18,817 bases of DNA from the NCBI GenBank assembly GCA_030432775.1, contig JAUILO010000032.1, positions 1-18,817 of the forward strand, written 5' to 3'. The notes under the pieces are model-generated. The model did not search any database, had not been told where the DNA came from, and saw nothing but the letters and a program-made list of their open reading frames with translations. Every line of letters starts with the position of its first letter. Positions within the stretch are counted from its first letter, which is position 1. Position numbers and translations under genes: made by a program. This stretch comes from Alphaproteobacteria bacterium (GTDB lineage: Bacteria > Pseudomonadota > Alphaproteobacteria > Micavibrionales > Micavibrionaceae). Positions 5,897 to 13,132 of this stretch are shown one piece after another.

Positions 5897-7396
5897 ATGA
5901 AAAAAAGGTTAGGTTTTCTCAAATTGGATTTGTTTAGAGGGATCAAGGATGTCCTTCTAAAGTACCGGTTGGCGACATTGGGAACAATTGCCGCTGCTTT
6001 TGCCGTGATGGCCCCTGTTCTTGTTGGTAGTGTTGGGGTAGCGCTTGATTTGGGGCAGAGTTATCATATTCGCGCCCGTCTTTGTGGTGCGCTTGATGTA
6101 GCGACGATATCCGGTGCGGCGACGTATGTTGAAGAAGATGATGTTGTTGAACGCGTAGAGCAGTTTATCAATATTAATTACCCGAGCGGCGCAATCGGCA
6201 AAGTGTTGAGTGTTGATGTCGAGGCTGCGGGCGAAGATGTGGTTGCGAGAGCAACGGCGCGTTATAAGACATCTTTTATGCGGGTGCTTGGCGTGCCAGA
6301 GATGAATATTAGCTGTAAGACAGTGGTGCATCGTGATGTGCGCGGCTTGGAGGTCGCTCTTGTTCTGGATGTAACCGGTTCGATGCAGGGGCAGAGTATT
6401 CAGTCTTTGCGGACTGCGACCAATAATTTTATCGAGATATTATATGACCGCAGTAGTGATCCTGATTTTGTTAAAATCGGTCTGGTTCCTTATTCGGTGG
6501 CGGTTAATGTTGGCGAGATTGCGCCAAGCATTGTTGACGATTTGCCGCAATATAGAGGCGCGGATGTCGAATATCATTACGTGGATGATGAAGATGATCT
6601 GGATGCGGATGTGCATTGGCATGGCTGTGTTATGGCACGTGATTATCCGCATGATACTTATGATGATGATATGGATGAGGGTGGAGCGTGGGAACCATAT
6701 TGGGCACCTGCTACACCAGCAGATGGTGATGATAATGATTGGGACGTTGATTCCGGCGGCAGTTTAAATGTTGGGCAGTCACAGTGTAATAATCGCCGTA
6801 CACCGAATTTAGGCTGTCCGGAGTTTAACCCGATTGTGCCACTCACGACCAATAAAGAGTATCTTCTGAAATCTGCGGCCAATCTTGAATATTGGTGCCG
6901 TGGCGGAACCTTGGGGAATGTTGGCATGAGCTGGGGCTATCGACTTCTCTCGCCTGCTGAGCCGTTCACCGAAGGGGCGTCTTATGATAACGAACGCTGG
7001 CAAAAGGTTGTTGTGATGATGACAGATGGCGAAAACCAGTTCTGGAAAAAGTCGGCAACAGACGGGTATAAAGATTCCGACTTTTCTCCATATGGTTACT
7101 ATCTGGACGGTACAGGGCCACTTGGCGGGCCTCAGTCGCCACTTGGTGATAATAAGAACGAGGGTAAGCAGATTGTGCAGGATCGCTTTGTAGAGACTTG
7201 CGAGGATATGAAGGCGAATGGCATTAAAGTCTATACGGTCGTTTTCGGTACGAAATTATCCGGTGATATCAAAGATGATTTTGAATCCTGTGCTTCGAAA
7301 CCTTCAAATTATTTTTATGCGCCAGAGCAAGATGATCTGATTGAGGCGTTCGAACGCATTAGTAAAGAGCTCAGTATTATATATGTGAGCGGTTGA
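5897..7396 (+). CDS. tadG: TadG, vWA-domain Tad pilus assembly protein
   Basis: TadG is an envelope protein needed for Tad pilus function, anchored by an N-terminal membrane segment with a large periplasmic part. The 499-residue product has a basic N terminus and a hydrophobic segment (about residues 28-55). A von Willebrand A domain carries the MIDAS motif DVTGSM at residues 158-163 and TDG at 376-378, which together bind a divalent metal. Between them lies an Asp-rich insert (about 220-300) with WHGC and several cysteines, as in many alphaproteobacterial TadG proteins. I chose the ATG at 5897, with AGAGG at 5881-5885; GTG 5894 has better spacing to it, and GTG 5867 would add ten residues. 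The N-terminal membrane segment lacks the +5 glutamate, so processing like TadE is doubtful. Confidence 0.88.
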   Translation: MKKRLGFLKLDLFRGIKDVLLKYRLATLGTIAAAFAVMAPVLVGSVGVALDLGQSYHIRARLCGALDVATISGAATYVEEDDVVERVEQFININYPSGAIGKVLSVDVEAAGEDVVARATARYKTSFMRVLGVPEMNISCKTVVHRDVRGLEVALVLDVTGSMQGQSIQSLRTATNNFIEILYDRSSDPDFVKIGLVPYSVAVNVGEIAPSIVDDLPQYRGADVEYHYVDDEDDLDADVHWHGCVMARDYPHDTYDDDMDEGGAWEPYWAPATPADGDDNDWDVDSGGSLNVGQSQCNNRRTPNLGCPEFNPIVPLTTNKEYLLKSAANLEYWCRGGTLGNVGMSWGYRLLSPAEPFTEGASYDNERWQKVVVMMTDGENQFWKKSATDGYKDSDFSPYGYYLDGTGPLGGPQSPLGDNKNEGKQIVQDRFVETCEDMKANGIKVYTVVFGTKLSGDIKDDFESCASKPSNYFYAPEQDDLIEAFERISKELSIIYVSG

Positions 7397-7429
7397 AACT
7401 CCTTCTATACTTTTGATTTTGTTAGTTTA

Positions 7430-7504
7430 TTAAATATAGTTTCAATTTTATTTAAAAATTATAAATAATACAAAGTAAAGTTAACTGCCATTTAAATATA
7501 GTTT
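7430..7504 (+). repeat. 13-bp direct repeats in the flp upstream region
   Basis: TTAAATATAGTTT occurs at 7430-7442 and again at 7492-7504, 62 bases apart. The second copy overlaps the right half of the CtrA-like box, so the pair may be regulator sites or a remnant of local duplication. Confidence 0.6.
7481..7495. promoter_or_regulatory. CtrA-type binding box in front of flp
   Basis: TTAA (7481-7484), seven bases CTGCCAT, then TTAA (7492-7495) is the TTAA-N7-TTAA pattern of the alphaproteobacterial cell-cycle regulator CtrA. Read on the - strand it is the full TTAA-N7-TTAAC form. Its centre is about 19 bases before the candidate -10, over the -35 position, as in CtrA-activated promoters. CtrA control of pilin genes is known in Caulobacter. 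Confidence 0.6.
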
Positions 7505-7506
7505 GT

Positions 7507-7512
7507 TACAAT
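7507..7512 (+). promoter_or_regulatory. Candidate -10 box of the flp promoter
   Basis: TACAAT matches five of six consensus positions. No TTGACA-like -35 is present; the CtrA-like box occupies that place, which fits an activator-dependent promoter. Transcription would start near 7519, giving a leader of about 78 bases. Confidence 0.45.
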
Positions 7513-7526
7513 TAAAGAATAGGGGT

Positions 7527-7541
7527 GGCCACAAAGTGGTC
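7527..7541 (+). other. Small leader hairpin in the flp 5' UTR
   Basis: GGCCAC (7527-7532), loop AAA, GTGGTC (7536-7541) pair as six base pairs with one G-U. It sits at the start of the predicted flp leader, where such a stem could stabilise the message. No T-run follows, so it is not a terminator. Confidence 0.4.
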
Positions 7542-7596
7542 GCGGGAAATGGGAGTAAATTCTCTTATAAACAATTAGACTAGAAGGAAGAAAACT

Positions 7597-7809
7597 ATGC
7601 TCAAATTAATCACAAAAGTTCAGGCCTACCTTGATGACCAAAGCGGTGCAACAGCGATTGAATATGGATTGATCGCCGGTGGTATTTCGCTTGCTATTGT
7701 GGCCTCCGTGTTCGCCTTTGGTGATGATCTCCAGGGTGTATTCGAGACTATTGGTACGGCAATGGAAAATGCCGAAGGTGCTGTTGAAGATACGGCAACC
7801 AGTAACTAA
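7597..7809 (+). CDS. flp: Flp-family major pilin
   Basis: Flp is the structural subunit of the Tad pilus. The 70-residue prepilin has a 17-residue leader ending QSG, the expected cut Gly17|Ala18, and the Flp signature ATAIEYGLIAG with Glu22 and Tyr23 in the conserved adjacent positions. A single hydrophobic helix follows (about residues 23-42). The C-terminal tail is acidic and slightly extended. CpaA, encoded next, is the likely peptidase. The start is fixed by a strong Shine-Dalgarno AGAAGGAAG (7582-7590), six bases before the ATG. The gene stands as its own unit, with a 200-base upstream control region and a strong terminator 17 bases after the stop, as expected for a pilin made in excess. 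Only one flp copy is present here. Confidence 0.96.
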   Translation: MLKLITKVQAYLDDQSGATAIEYGLIAGGISLAIVASVFAFGDDLQGVFETIGTAMENAEGAVEDTATSN

Positions 7810-7826
7810 TCTGCCTCCCCGTGACG

Positions 7827-7867
7827 AAAGCCCGCTCAAGAATATTCCTTTTTGGGCGGGCTTTTTT
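7827..7867 (+). terminator. Intrinsic terminator after flp
   Basis: The arms AAGCCCGCTCA (7828-7838) and TGGGCGGGCTT (7853-7863) form an 11-bp GC-rich stem with one G-U pair. Six T at 7862-7867 follow. It should cut most flp transcripts here, so the assembly genes downstream depend on read-through or on a separate promoter. Confidence 0.9.
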
Positions 7868-7947
7868 CGGGGGCTCTGTTTTTATCGGCGGGCATGGCTG
7901 ATAGGTAATACAGAAAATGTATGGGGTTTTATAAGGTGTACGGGGTA

Positions 7948-8508
7948 ATGTTGTTTTTAGTTCTTTATATATTCTGTCTTGTGGCGACAGTAATGGCAGG
8001 TTTTTTATCCAGCCGGTCTGATTTTCAGACAATGACAATTCCTAATAATATGGTTTTTGTAATCGCGATTATGTTCTTGGCCGGATTTGGTGTGGCGTAT
8101 CTGGCTGAAGTTGATGTCTTCGAAGGAATTTTACAGCATTTGGTTGCGGCTTCTATCGTGTTTATTGCGACGTTCTCCTTATACATGATGAAGATTATTG
8201 GCGGTGGCGATTCAAAATTAGCCAGTGCGTTCGGCTTGTGGGTAGGGCTTGGTAATCTGATGACTTTTATTTTTTATTGGGCGGTTTTTGGTGCTGTTCT
8301 AGGCTTTATCGCGATATTTATTCGAAAGTTTAAACCATTTGGCGATGTTCTGAATGGTGAAGATACCGGAAATGATAATGGCTGGTTGGCACGGTTGCAA
8401 CGTGGCGAAAGTGCTGTGCCTTATGCCATTCCTATTACTGGCGGCGCGTTGATCGGTATGGCTATGGCTGGATATTTTGACGCACAGCTTATGGCTCAAT
8501 TTTTATAG
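7948..8508 (+). CDS. cpaA: CpaA/TadV prepilin peptidase
   Basis: An A24-family aspartic peptidase of the inner membrane that removes leaders from Flp and the TadE-type pseudopilins. The 186-residue form is almost entirely hydrophobic, with about five to six membrane segments. The two catalytic aspartates are in place: one in SRSDFQTMTIPN (Asp25) and one in the GxGD-type motif GGGDSKL (Asp88). No N-methylation domain is present, as usual for the short Tad type. I prefer ATG 7948, with AAGGTG at 7933-7938. ATG 7921 would add MGFYKVYGV, but its nearest Shine-Dalgarno-like sequence is too far. It begins 80 bases past the flp terminator and no obvious promoter is seen between them. Confidence 0.93.
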   Translation: MLFLVLYIFCLVATVMAGFLSSRSDFQTMTIPNNMVFVIAIMFLAGFGVAYLAEVDVFEGILQHLVAASIVFIATFSLYMMKIIGGGDSKLASAFGLWVGLGNLMTFIFYWAVFGAVLGFIAIFIRKFKPFGDVLNGEDTGNDNGWLARLQRGESAVPYAIPITGGALIGMAMAGYFDAQLMAQFL

Positions 8509-8529
8509 CGCTTGTTTATCGCGCTTAGT

Positions 8530-8554
8530 TGAAACGATGAAACACATTTGAAAC
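8530..8554 (+). repeat. Three TGAAAC copies upstream of cpaB
   Basis: TGAAAC occurs at 8530-8535, 8538-8543 and 8549-8554 in the 98-base cpaA-cpaB spacer. The last two extend to TGAAACAC. Their spacing of 8 and 11 bases is irregular. Confidence 0.4.
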
Positions 8555-8606
8555 ACGTTTTTGGATCACGTTGATGATAACGACTGAATAGCGAGAAGGT
8601 TTTGAG

Positions 8607-9533
8607 ATGAATAGAAATATGATGATTATTATGGTCGGTGGTTTTTTGATTTCAGTACTTGTAGCCATGATGGTGCAGCTCACCTTGGGAGGAGGTAAGA
8701 AAAAAGTCGCTTCCTCGCCTTCTGTAGAAACGGTGATGGTTGTTGTCGCACTGGAAGATTTAAAGGCTGGCAAGGAGATTGGCGAAAAAGATGTTAAATG
8801 GCAAACATGGCCGAAAGAAGCATTGTTTGAAGGTCTGGTCAAGCGCAGCGATAGCAAACAAAGCGCCTATAGCGCAGCAAGTGGCATTTTGCGCGCGGAT
8901 ATATCTAAAGGACAGCCGGTGACATCCAATGTGCTTTTAAGAGCCAATGAGGGCGGTATTATGGCGGCTAATCTGGCGCCGGGGAAGCGCGCTTTTTCTA
9001 TCAATGTGAATTCTGCGTCTATGGTTTCAGGCTTTGTCGGGCCGGGCGATTTTGTGGATGTTATTTTGACTTACGAGGTTGAGGTCGATGTTGATGAAGA
9101 TGAAAATCCGGCACTAGATCGCTTTGTGCGTCAGAACATTGACGAATACGCTGCCGAGACAATTCTGCAAAATGTGAAAGTGATTGCGATAGATCAAAAG
9201 GCTAATCGCGGTGGTGATGATAAGGCCAAGGTCGGGCGTACTGTTACGCTTGAAGTCGGGTTGCGCGAGGCCGAGCATTTGGCACTGGCTTCAGAAATAG
9301 GAGATCTGGGGCTGGCTCTGCGCCGCCTGGGTGATGAAGACATCGTTGATAATTCAGAGCCACTTGTGACGGATGTGCGCATGACCGGTATTCATAAGGA
9401 TTTACAGGCACGGTTTACGGAGCTATCGCGCGCGCGCCGCAGTGATGATGAAGAATACAGCATGACCGGCATGAATGAGATGGTGCGTGTTTATAGTGGC
9501 TCTGCGGTGCAAACGGTAACCGTTGCGCGCTAA
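8607..9533 (+). CDS. cpaB: CpaB/RcpC pilus assembly protein
   Basis: CpaB is a periplasmic protein with an N-terminal membrane anchor that works with the CpaC secretin in the Tad machine. The 308-residue product has one membrane segment at about residues 5-26. A SAF-type domain follows from about residue 40 (VVVALEDLKAGKEIGEKDVKW), and then the RcpC/CpaB domain with PGKRAFSINV and GFVGPGDFVDVIL near residues 125-150. An acidic loop VDVDEDEN interrupts the second domain. The start is supported by GAGAAGG at about 8592-8598. It leads the cpaBCDEF block, and a long imperfect hairpin lies between it and cpaC. Confidence 0.93.
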   Translation: MNRNMMIIMVGGFLISVLVAMMVQLTLGGGKKKVASSPSVETVMVVVALEDLKAGKEIGEKDVKWQTWPKEALFEGLVKRSDSKQSAYSAASGILRADISKGQPVTSNVLLRANEGGIMAANLAPGKRAFSINVNSASMVSGFVGPGDFVDVILTYEVEVDVDEDENPALDRFVRQNIDEYAAETILQNVKVIAIDQKANRGGDDKAKVGRTVTLEVGLREAEHLALASEIGDLGLALRRLGDEDIVDNSEPLVTDVRMTGIHKDLQARFTELSRARRSDDEEYSMTGMNEMVRVYSGSAVQTVTVAR

Positions 9534-9554
9534 CTGGCGTAGTTAATATATTAC

Positions 9555-9586
9555 GGTGCTGCCGCTTGCGTCTTTGTGGCGGTACC
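9555..9586 (+). other. Imperfect 11-bp hairpin between cpaB and cpaC
   Basis: The arms 9555-9565 (GGTGCTGCCGC) and 9576-9586 (GTGGCGGTACC) pair at all 11 positions as RNA, three of them G-U, around a 10-base loop. AAAAAG follows instead of a T-run, so termination is unlikely. An RNA processing or stability element is possible. Confidence 0.4.
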
Positions 9587-9635
9587 AAAAAGAGAAATAA
9601 TGTGGGTTTAATTTTTAGGTAATGGGGTAATCAAT

Positions 9636-11102
9636 ATGCGTAAAATCATTTTAAATGTCCGGGCAGTTATGTTGTTTGTGGGGATTGCAGTCTTTATGTC
9701 TGCGAGCGGCATTGGTAACGCGGCACGTAATAATCTTGTTACATATACTGCGGATAAACATCGCAAAGATCGTACGCTTGTGCTTGTTCGCGGCAAGGCT
9801 GAAACGATTGATGTTAGTGGCCCTGTTTCCGATGTGATGGTGGCTGATCCCAATGTTCTGGAAGTTATGGCGCTGCAATCCAATAAATTATATCTGGTCG
9901 GGCGCGCTATTGGTGATACGAATTTAATCGCGCTGGATGCGCAAGGTAATACGGTTAAGCGTATGAATGTACATGTGCGTCTTGATGATCTGGCGTTACA
10001 AGAAGCAATTTATGAGCTGTTTCCTGATGAAAATATCCATGTCAAAGCACTCAGCGACCAAATAGTACTGACCGGACGTGTGAGCGGTGCAATGCAGGCA
10101 AGTCGTATTCGTGATCTGGCGCAACGCTTTGTTGGTGCGCAGGATGATATTGGTGTTGTGAACATGATGGAGGTCATTGGCGAGCAACAAGTGACATTGC
10201 GCGTTAAGATTGTCGAGGTGTCACGCACTGTTCTGCGTCAGTTCGGTGTTGAGACCAATTTCAATGATCCTGTTGATACATCAATTGCTGATCCGCTATT
10301 TGATACTGTTGCGCCGTCTGTGTTGCCAAGTGGCACGGGCAGCGCTGTTGGTCAGTTATTGGGCAATGGCAGTATTGCCGGTGAAGCTGCGGCCGTGGCA
10401 CGGTTTATCACAAATCCCGGTATAGCGGGAATTGGTACGATAGAGGTGTTGTTCCGTGCGCTTGAAGAAGAAAATATGCTCAATACACTGGCAGAGCCTA
10501 ACCTTACGGCTGTTTCCGGCGAGGAGGCGAGTTTCCTAGCTGGCGGAGAGTTTCCAGTGCCAAGTGGCGTTGATGATGCGGGTAATACTGTATTCACATA
10601 TCGTCCGTTTGGCGTGACGTTGAATTTCCGTCCTACTGTGTTGAGTAATGACCGCATTAATTTACAGCTTGTGACCGAGGTTTCCGATTTTGATCCTGCT
10701 GTGGATGCGGAAGTTGCCGGAGTTTCGCTTCCTGCTTTTGATGTCAATCGAGCCTCTACTACTGTCGAGATGGGCAGTGGTGGCAGCCTTTTGATCGCCG
10801 GATTGCTGGATTCAGATACCGTTGACGGTTTTTCCGGACTGCCGGGGGTGCGCGGCGCGCCAATTTTGGGTGATTTGATTAAGTCCGAAAGTTTCCGCCG
10901 TGATGAAACTGAGGTCTTGATTGTTGTGACGGCGTTTTTAGTGTCGCCATATAAAGATTCAAGTTATGCCGAAAAACAAGAGCCGGAGAACAAGGTTAAT
11001 CCGATGGCAAAAGTCTTTGCTGCGACAATCCGCAGGGGTTATGGCAAGGAAGCGGATGAGCTTTTTGATGGGCCTGAGGTTTTCGGATATTTGTTAGATT
11101 AA
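9636..11102 (+). CDS. cpaC: CpaC/RcpA secretin
   Basis: CpaC forms the outer-membrane channel through which the Tad pilus leaves the cell. The 488-residue product begins with a signal peptide (hydrophobic residues about 9-29). Next comes the pilus N-terminal domain (about 45-115), with SGPVSDVMVADPNVLEVM, then a BON-like region. The secretin domain (about 190-460) carries LAEPNLTAVSGEEASFLAGGEFPVP near 289-313 and the closing segment LPGVRGAPILGDLIKS. The length is usual. A long low-complexity Gly/Ala/Ser stretch near 225-260 is typical of these secretins. Only two bases separate its stop from the upstream cpaD ATG candidate, so the two are probably translated together. A stand-alone relative of its N-domain is encoded at 17890-18507. 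Confidence 0.96.
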   Translation: MRKIILNVRAVMLFVGIAVFMSASGIGNAARNNLVTYTADKHRKDRTLVLVRGKAETIDVSGPVSDVMVADPNVLEVMALQSNKLYLVGRAIGDTNLIALDAQGNTVKRMNVHVRLDDLALQEAIYELFPDENIHVKALSDQIVLTGRVSGAMQASRIRDLAQRFVGAQDDIGVVNMMEVIGEQQVTLRVKIVEVSRTVLRQFGVETNFNDPVDTSIADPLFDTVAPSVLPSGTGSAVGQLLGNGSIAGEAAAVARFITNPGIAGIGTIEVLFRALEEENMLNTLAEPNLTAVSGEEASFLAGGEFPVPSGVDDAGNTVFTYRPFGVTLNFRPTVLSNDRINLQLVTEVSDFDPAVDAEVAGVSLPAFDVNRASTTVEMGSGGSLLIAGLLDSDTVDGFSGLPGVRGAPILGDLIKSESFRRDETEVLIVVTAFLVSPYKDSSYAEKQEPENKVNPMAKVFAATIRRGYGKEADELFDGPEVFGYLLD

Positions 11103-11103
11103 T

Positions 11104-11778
11104 ATGGGGGTGGAGATGAATATAATTCACATTACGAATATAAAGCGATACGTAACGTTTTTGTTTTTAAGCTTTTGTGCACTTGGGTTGACAGGGTGTA
11201 TCGATATGCATGAGCCAACAAGTTTTCACCAGAGTAGACTGACGGTGCAAGAGCAGAACTACACTAAAATGTTTGATACAGAAACCGTAGATGACAGGGA
11301 AATATATCAGGTTGCCGCAGATTATGATCGTTATGGTATCGGGCCTGTTCAGGTGAGTGTGACTTATAATCCGGATTCAGATTCTAATAATTCTATTCGG
11401 GCTATTGGTGAGCTTGGTCGTATAAAAGGTCTTTTGCGAGAGCAAGGGGTAAAGAGTGTTACTGGTGATATTTTGCCGATTACTGATAAGAGCACGGTGT
11501 CAAAAACAGTGGTGAGCTATGTCAGTATGACGGCACAAGCACCTGATTGTAAGCAAATACCCGGTTTGGAAGATAGAGTGCCGGATACGGCAAAGGATTA
11601 TGAACTGGGCTGTTCAACGGAAACATTAATGGCAAAACAAATTTACCGTCCGAGGGATCTTCTGGGTAATGCGGGGGCGGGACGCGCAGATGCGCGGCGT
11701 GCGTCTAACATTGTTGATGGGTACCGCACGGGCGAGTCTGCGGATTCATTAAATGCGGAAACCGTAAGCGAAAACTAG
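11104..11778 (+). CDS. cpaD: CpaD pilus lipoprotein
   Basis: CpaD is an outer-membrane lipoprotein that supports the CpaC secretin. The 224-residue product has a signal peptide ending LTGC, so lipid attachment is expected at Cys32. The body carries the CpaD features, with a VSVTYNPDSD strand followed by a helix and GVKSVTGDILP. The C-terminal part holds two cysteines, in APDCKQIPG and ELGCSTETL, that probably form a disulphide, and a hydrophilic end. Two in-frame starts are possible: ATG 11104, which lacks a Shine-Dalgarno, and ATG 11116, preceded by GGGGGTGGAG. The second is arguably better and would shorten the leader by four residues without affecting the lipobox. Confidence 0.92.
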   Translation: MGVEMNIIHITNIKRYVTFLFLSFCALGLTGCIDMHEPTSFHQSRLTVQEQNYTKMFDTETVDDREIYQVAADYDRYGIGPVQVSVTYNPDSDSNNSIRAIGELGRIKGLLREQGVKSVTGDILPITDKSTVSKTVVSYVSMTAQAPDCKQIPGLEDRVPDTAKDYELGCSTETLMAKQIYRPRDLLGNAGAGRADARRASNIVDGYRTGESADSLNAETVSEN

Positions 11779-11838
11779 ATCTTACGCAGGGCGCGTCCTT
11801 TGGTGGAACAGGGCGAGCTGCTTATTTTGGGGGCAAAT

Positions 11839-13083
11839 ATGAAAGAAGGATATTCATCGCATACATCGATATTGTTGCCTGAGGCTACAGTGGCATTGTT
11901 TTGTAATGATGATCAGACCAATAATGTGTTTGGAAGTGTCGCACAGGACTGGCGCTTTGCACGGGTAAAGTTTGATTTGCATGACGGCGATGTTGAAACA
12001 GCAACTGAATATTACAGTGAATATGAATCTCCGGATTTGATTATCGTGCAAACCGACAAGATCGAAGATGATTTTTCCTCACGGCTTGAGGCGTTATCTT
12101 CGCAGTGCGATGAACGCACAGCTGCGGTGGTAATCGGTCCGGTTAATGATGTTGATCTGTACCGCGAGTTAATCGGTATGGGGGTGAGCGATTATTTGGT
12201 ACGTCCTCTGGATGCGGAGACATTTGCAAATAATATTGCCGCAACGCTGATTGGTCGCATGGGCGAAAGTGATAGCCGGTTGATAGCGGTTATCGGTGCA
12301 AAGGGTGGTATTGGCGCGACATGTATCGCCGAGGCTCTGGCATGGGGGGTGTCTGATCAACTGGATCAGAAAACTTTTTTGATGGATGCGGCAAGTGGCT
12401 GGTCCACGTTAAGTGTCGGTATGAACTTCGAACCGACTACAACATTATCCGAAGCGGTGCGTGCTGCCACGCAAGGTAATGAAGATAGCCTGACCCGAAT
12501 GGTTCATAAGGCATCTGATAATTTATCTATCTTAAGCAGCGGTGGCGATGTGATGCTGGATGACGAGGTGGATCCGCATAGCTACGAGCAGCTCATTGAT
12601 CATTTTTTGATTACACATCCGATATTAATTGCTGATTTGTCGGGTGCTGGTTCGGCGGTAAAGCGCACGGTTTTATCGCGGGCACATAAGGTTATTGTTC
12701 TCACCTCGCCGGTTTTATCATCAGTACGGGCGACACGTACCTTGTTGCAGGAGATAAAAGGTCTGCATGGCGGCACGCTTGATCATGTAAATCTTGTTGT
12801 GAATATGCAGGGACTTGCCAGTAAACAGGAGGTTCCTAAAGATCAGATCGAGGAAGGGGTTGGACATGACGTGTCGTTATGTTTGTCTTACGAGCCAGCT
12901 GTGTTTGTCGGAAGCGAAAGCGAGGGTAAGAAGCTTGCCGAATATAAGGGCGGCGGAATTATCATTGAAAAGATATTGCCACTGGTGCGCGAACTTGTAT
13001 CCGTTAAAGCCAAAGCCATTGACGGAAATAAGGGGGATGAAGGTATAGGAGCGCTATTAAGGAAATTGCGTGGCCGCGCCTAG
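11839..13083 (+). CDS. cpaE: CpaE/TadZ, ParA/MinD-like localisation ATPase
   Basis: CpaE/TadZ proteins place the Tad machine at its site in the cell, often a pole. The 414-residue form has an N-terminal receiver-like domain (about residues 15-125) ending GVSDYLVRPLD. It looks degenerate, since no clear acidic phosphorylation site stands at the end of its third strand and the usual lysine is arginine. The C-terminal MinD/ParA ATPase domain has the deviant Walker A motif KGGIGAT at residues 155-161. I chose ATG 11839, with GGGGG five bases upstream. The longer TTG start at 11800 would add 13 residues. It follows cpaD by 60 bases and precedes the motor ATPase. Confidence 0.92.
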   Translation: MKEGYSSHTSILLPEATVALFCNDDQTNNVFGSVAQDWRFARVKFDLHDGDVETATEYYSEYESPDLIIVQTDKIEDDFSSRLEALSSQCDERTAAVVIGPVNDVDLYRELIGMGVSDYLVRPLDAETFANNIAATLIGRMGESDSRLIAVIGAKGGIGATCIAEALAWGVSDQLDQKTFLMDAASGWSTLSVGMNFEPTTTLSEAVRAATQGNEDSLTRMVHKASDNLSILSSGGDVMLDDEVDPHSYEQLIDHFLITHPILIADLSGAGSAVKRTVLSRAHKVIVLTSPVLSSVRATRTLLQEIKGLHGGTLDHVNLVVNMQGLASKQEVPKDQIEEGVGHDVSLCLSYEPAVFVGSESEGKKLAEYKGGGIIIEKILPLVRELVSVKAKAIDGNKGDEGIGALLRKLRGRA

Positions 13084-13132
13084 CTTCTTTATGGGAGCAG
13101 GCCTTTAAGGGATTAATAAGGAAAGTTAATTT

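Noticed and set aside
7521..7545. Sigma-54 promoter before flp
   Set aside because: The GG and GC elements around GGCCACAAAGTGGTCGC are 13 bases apart instead of 10. The sequence is better read as a leader hairpin.
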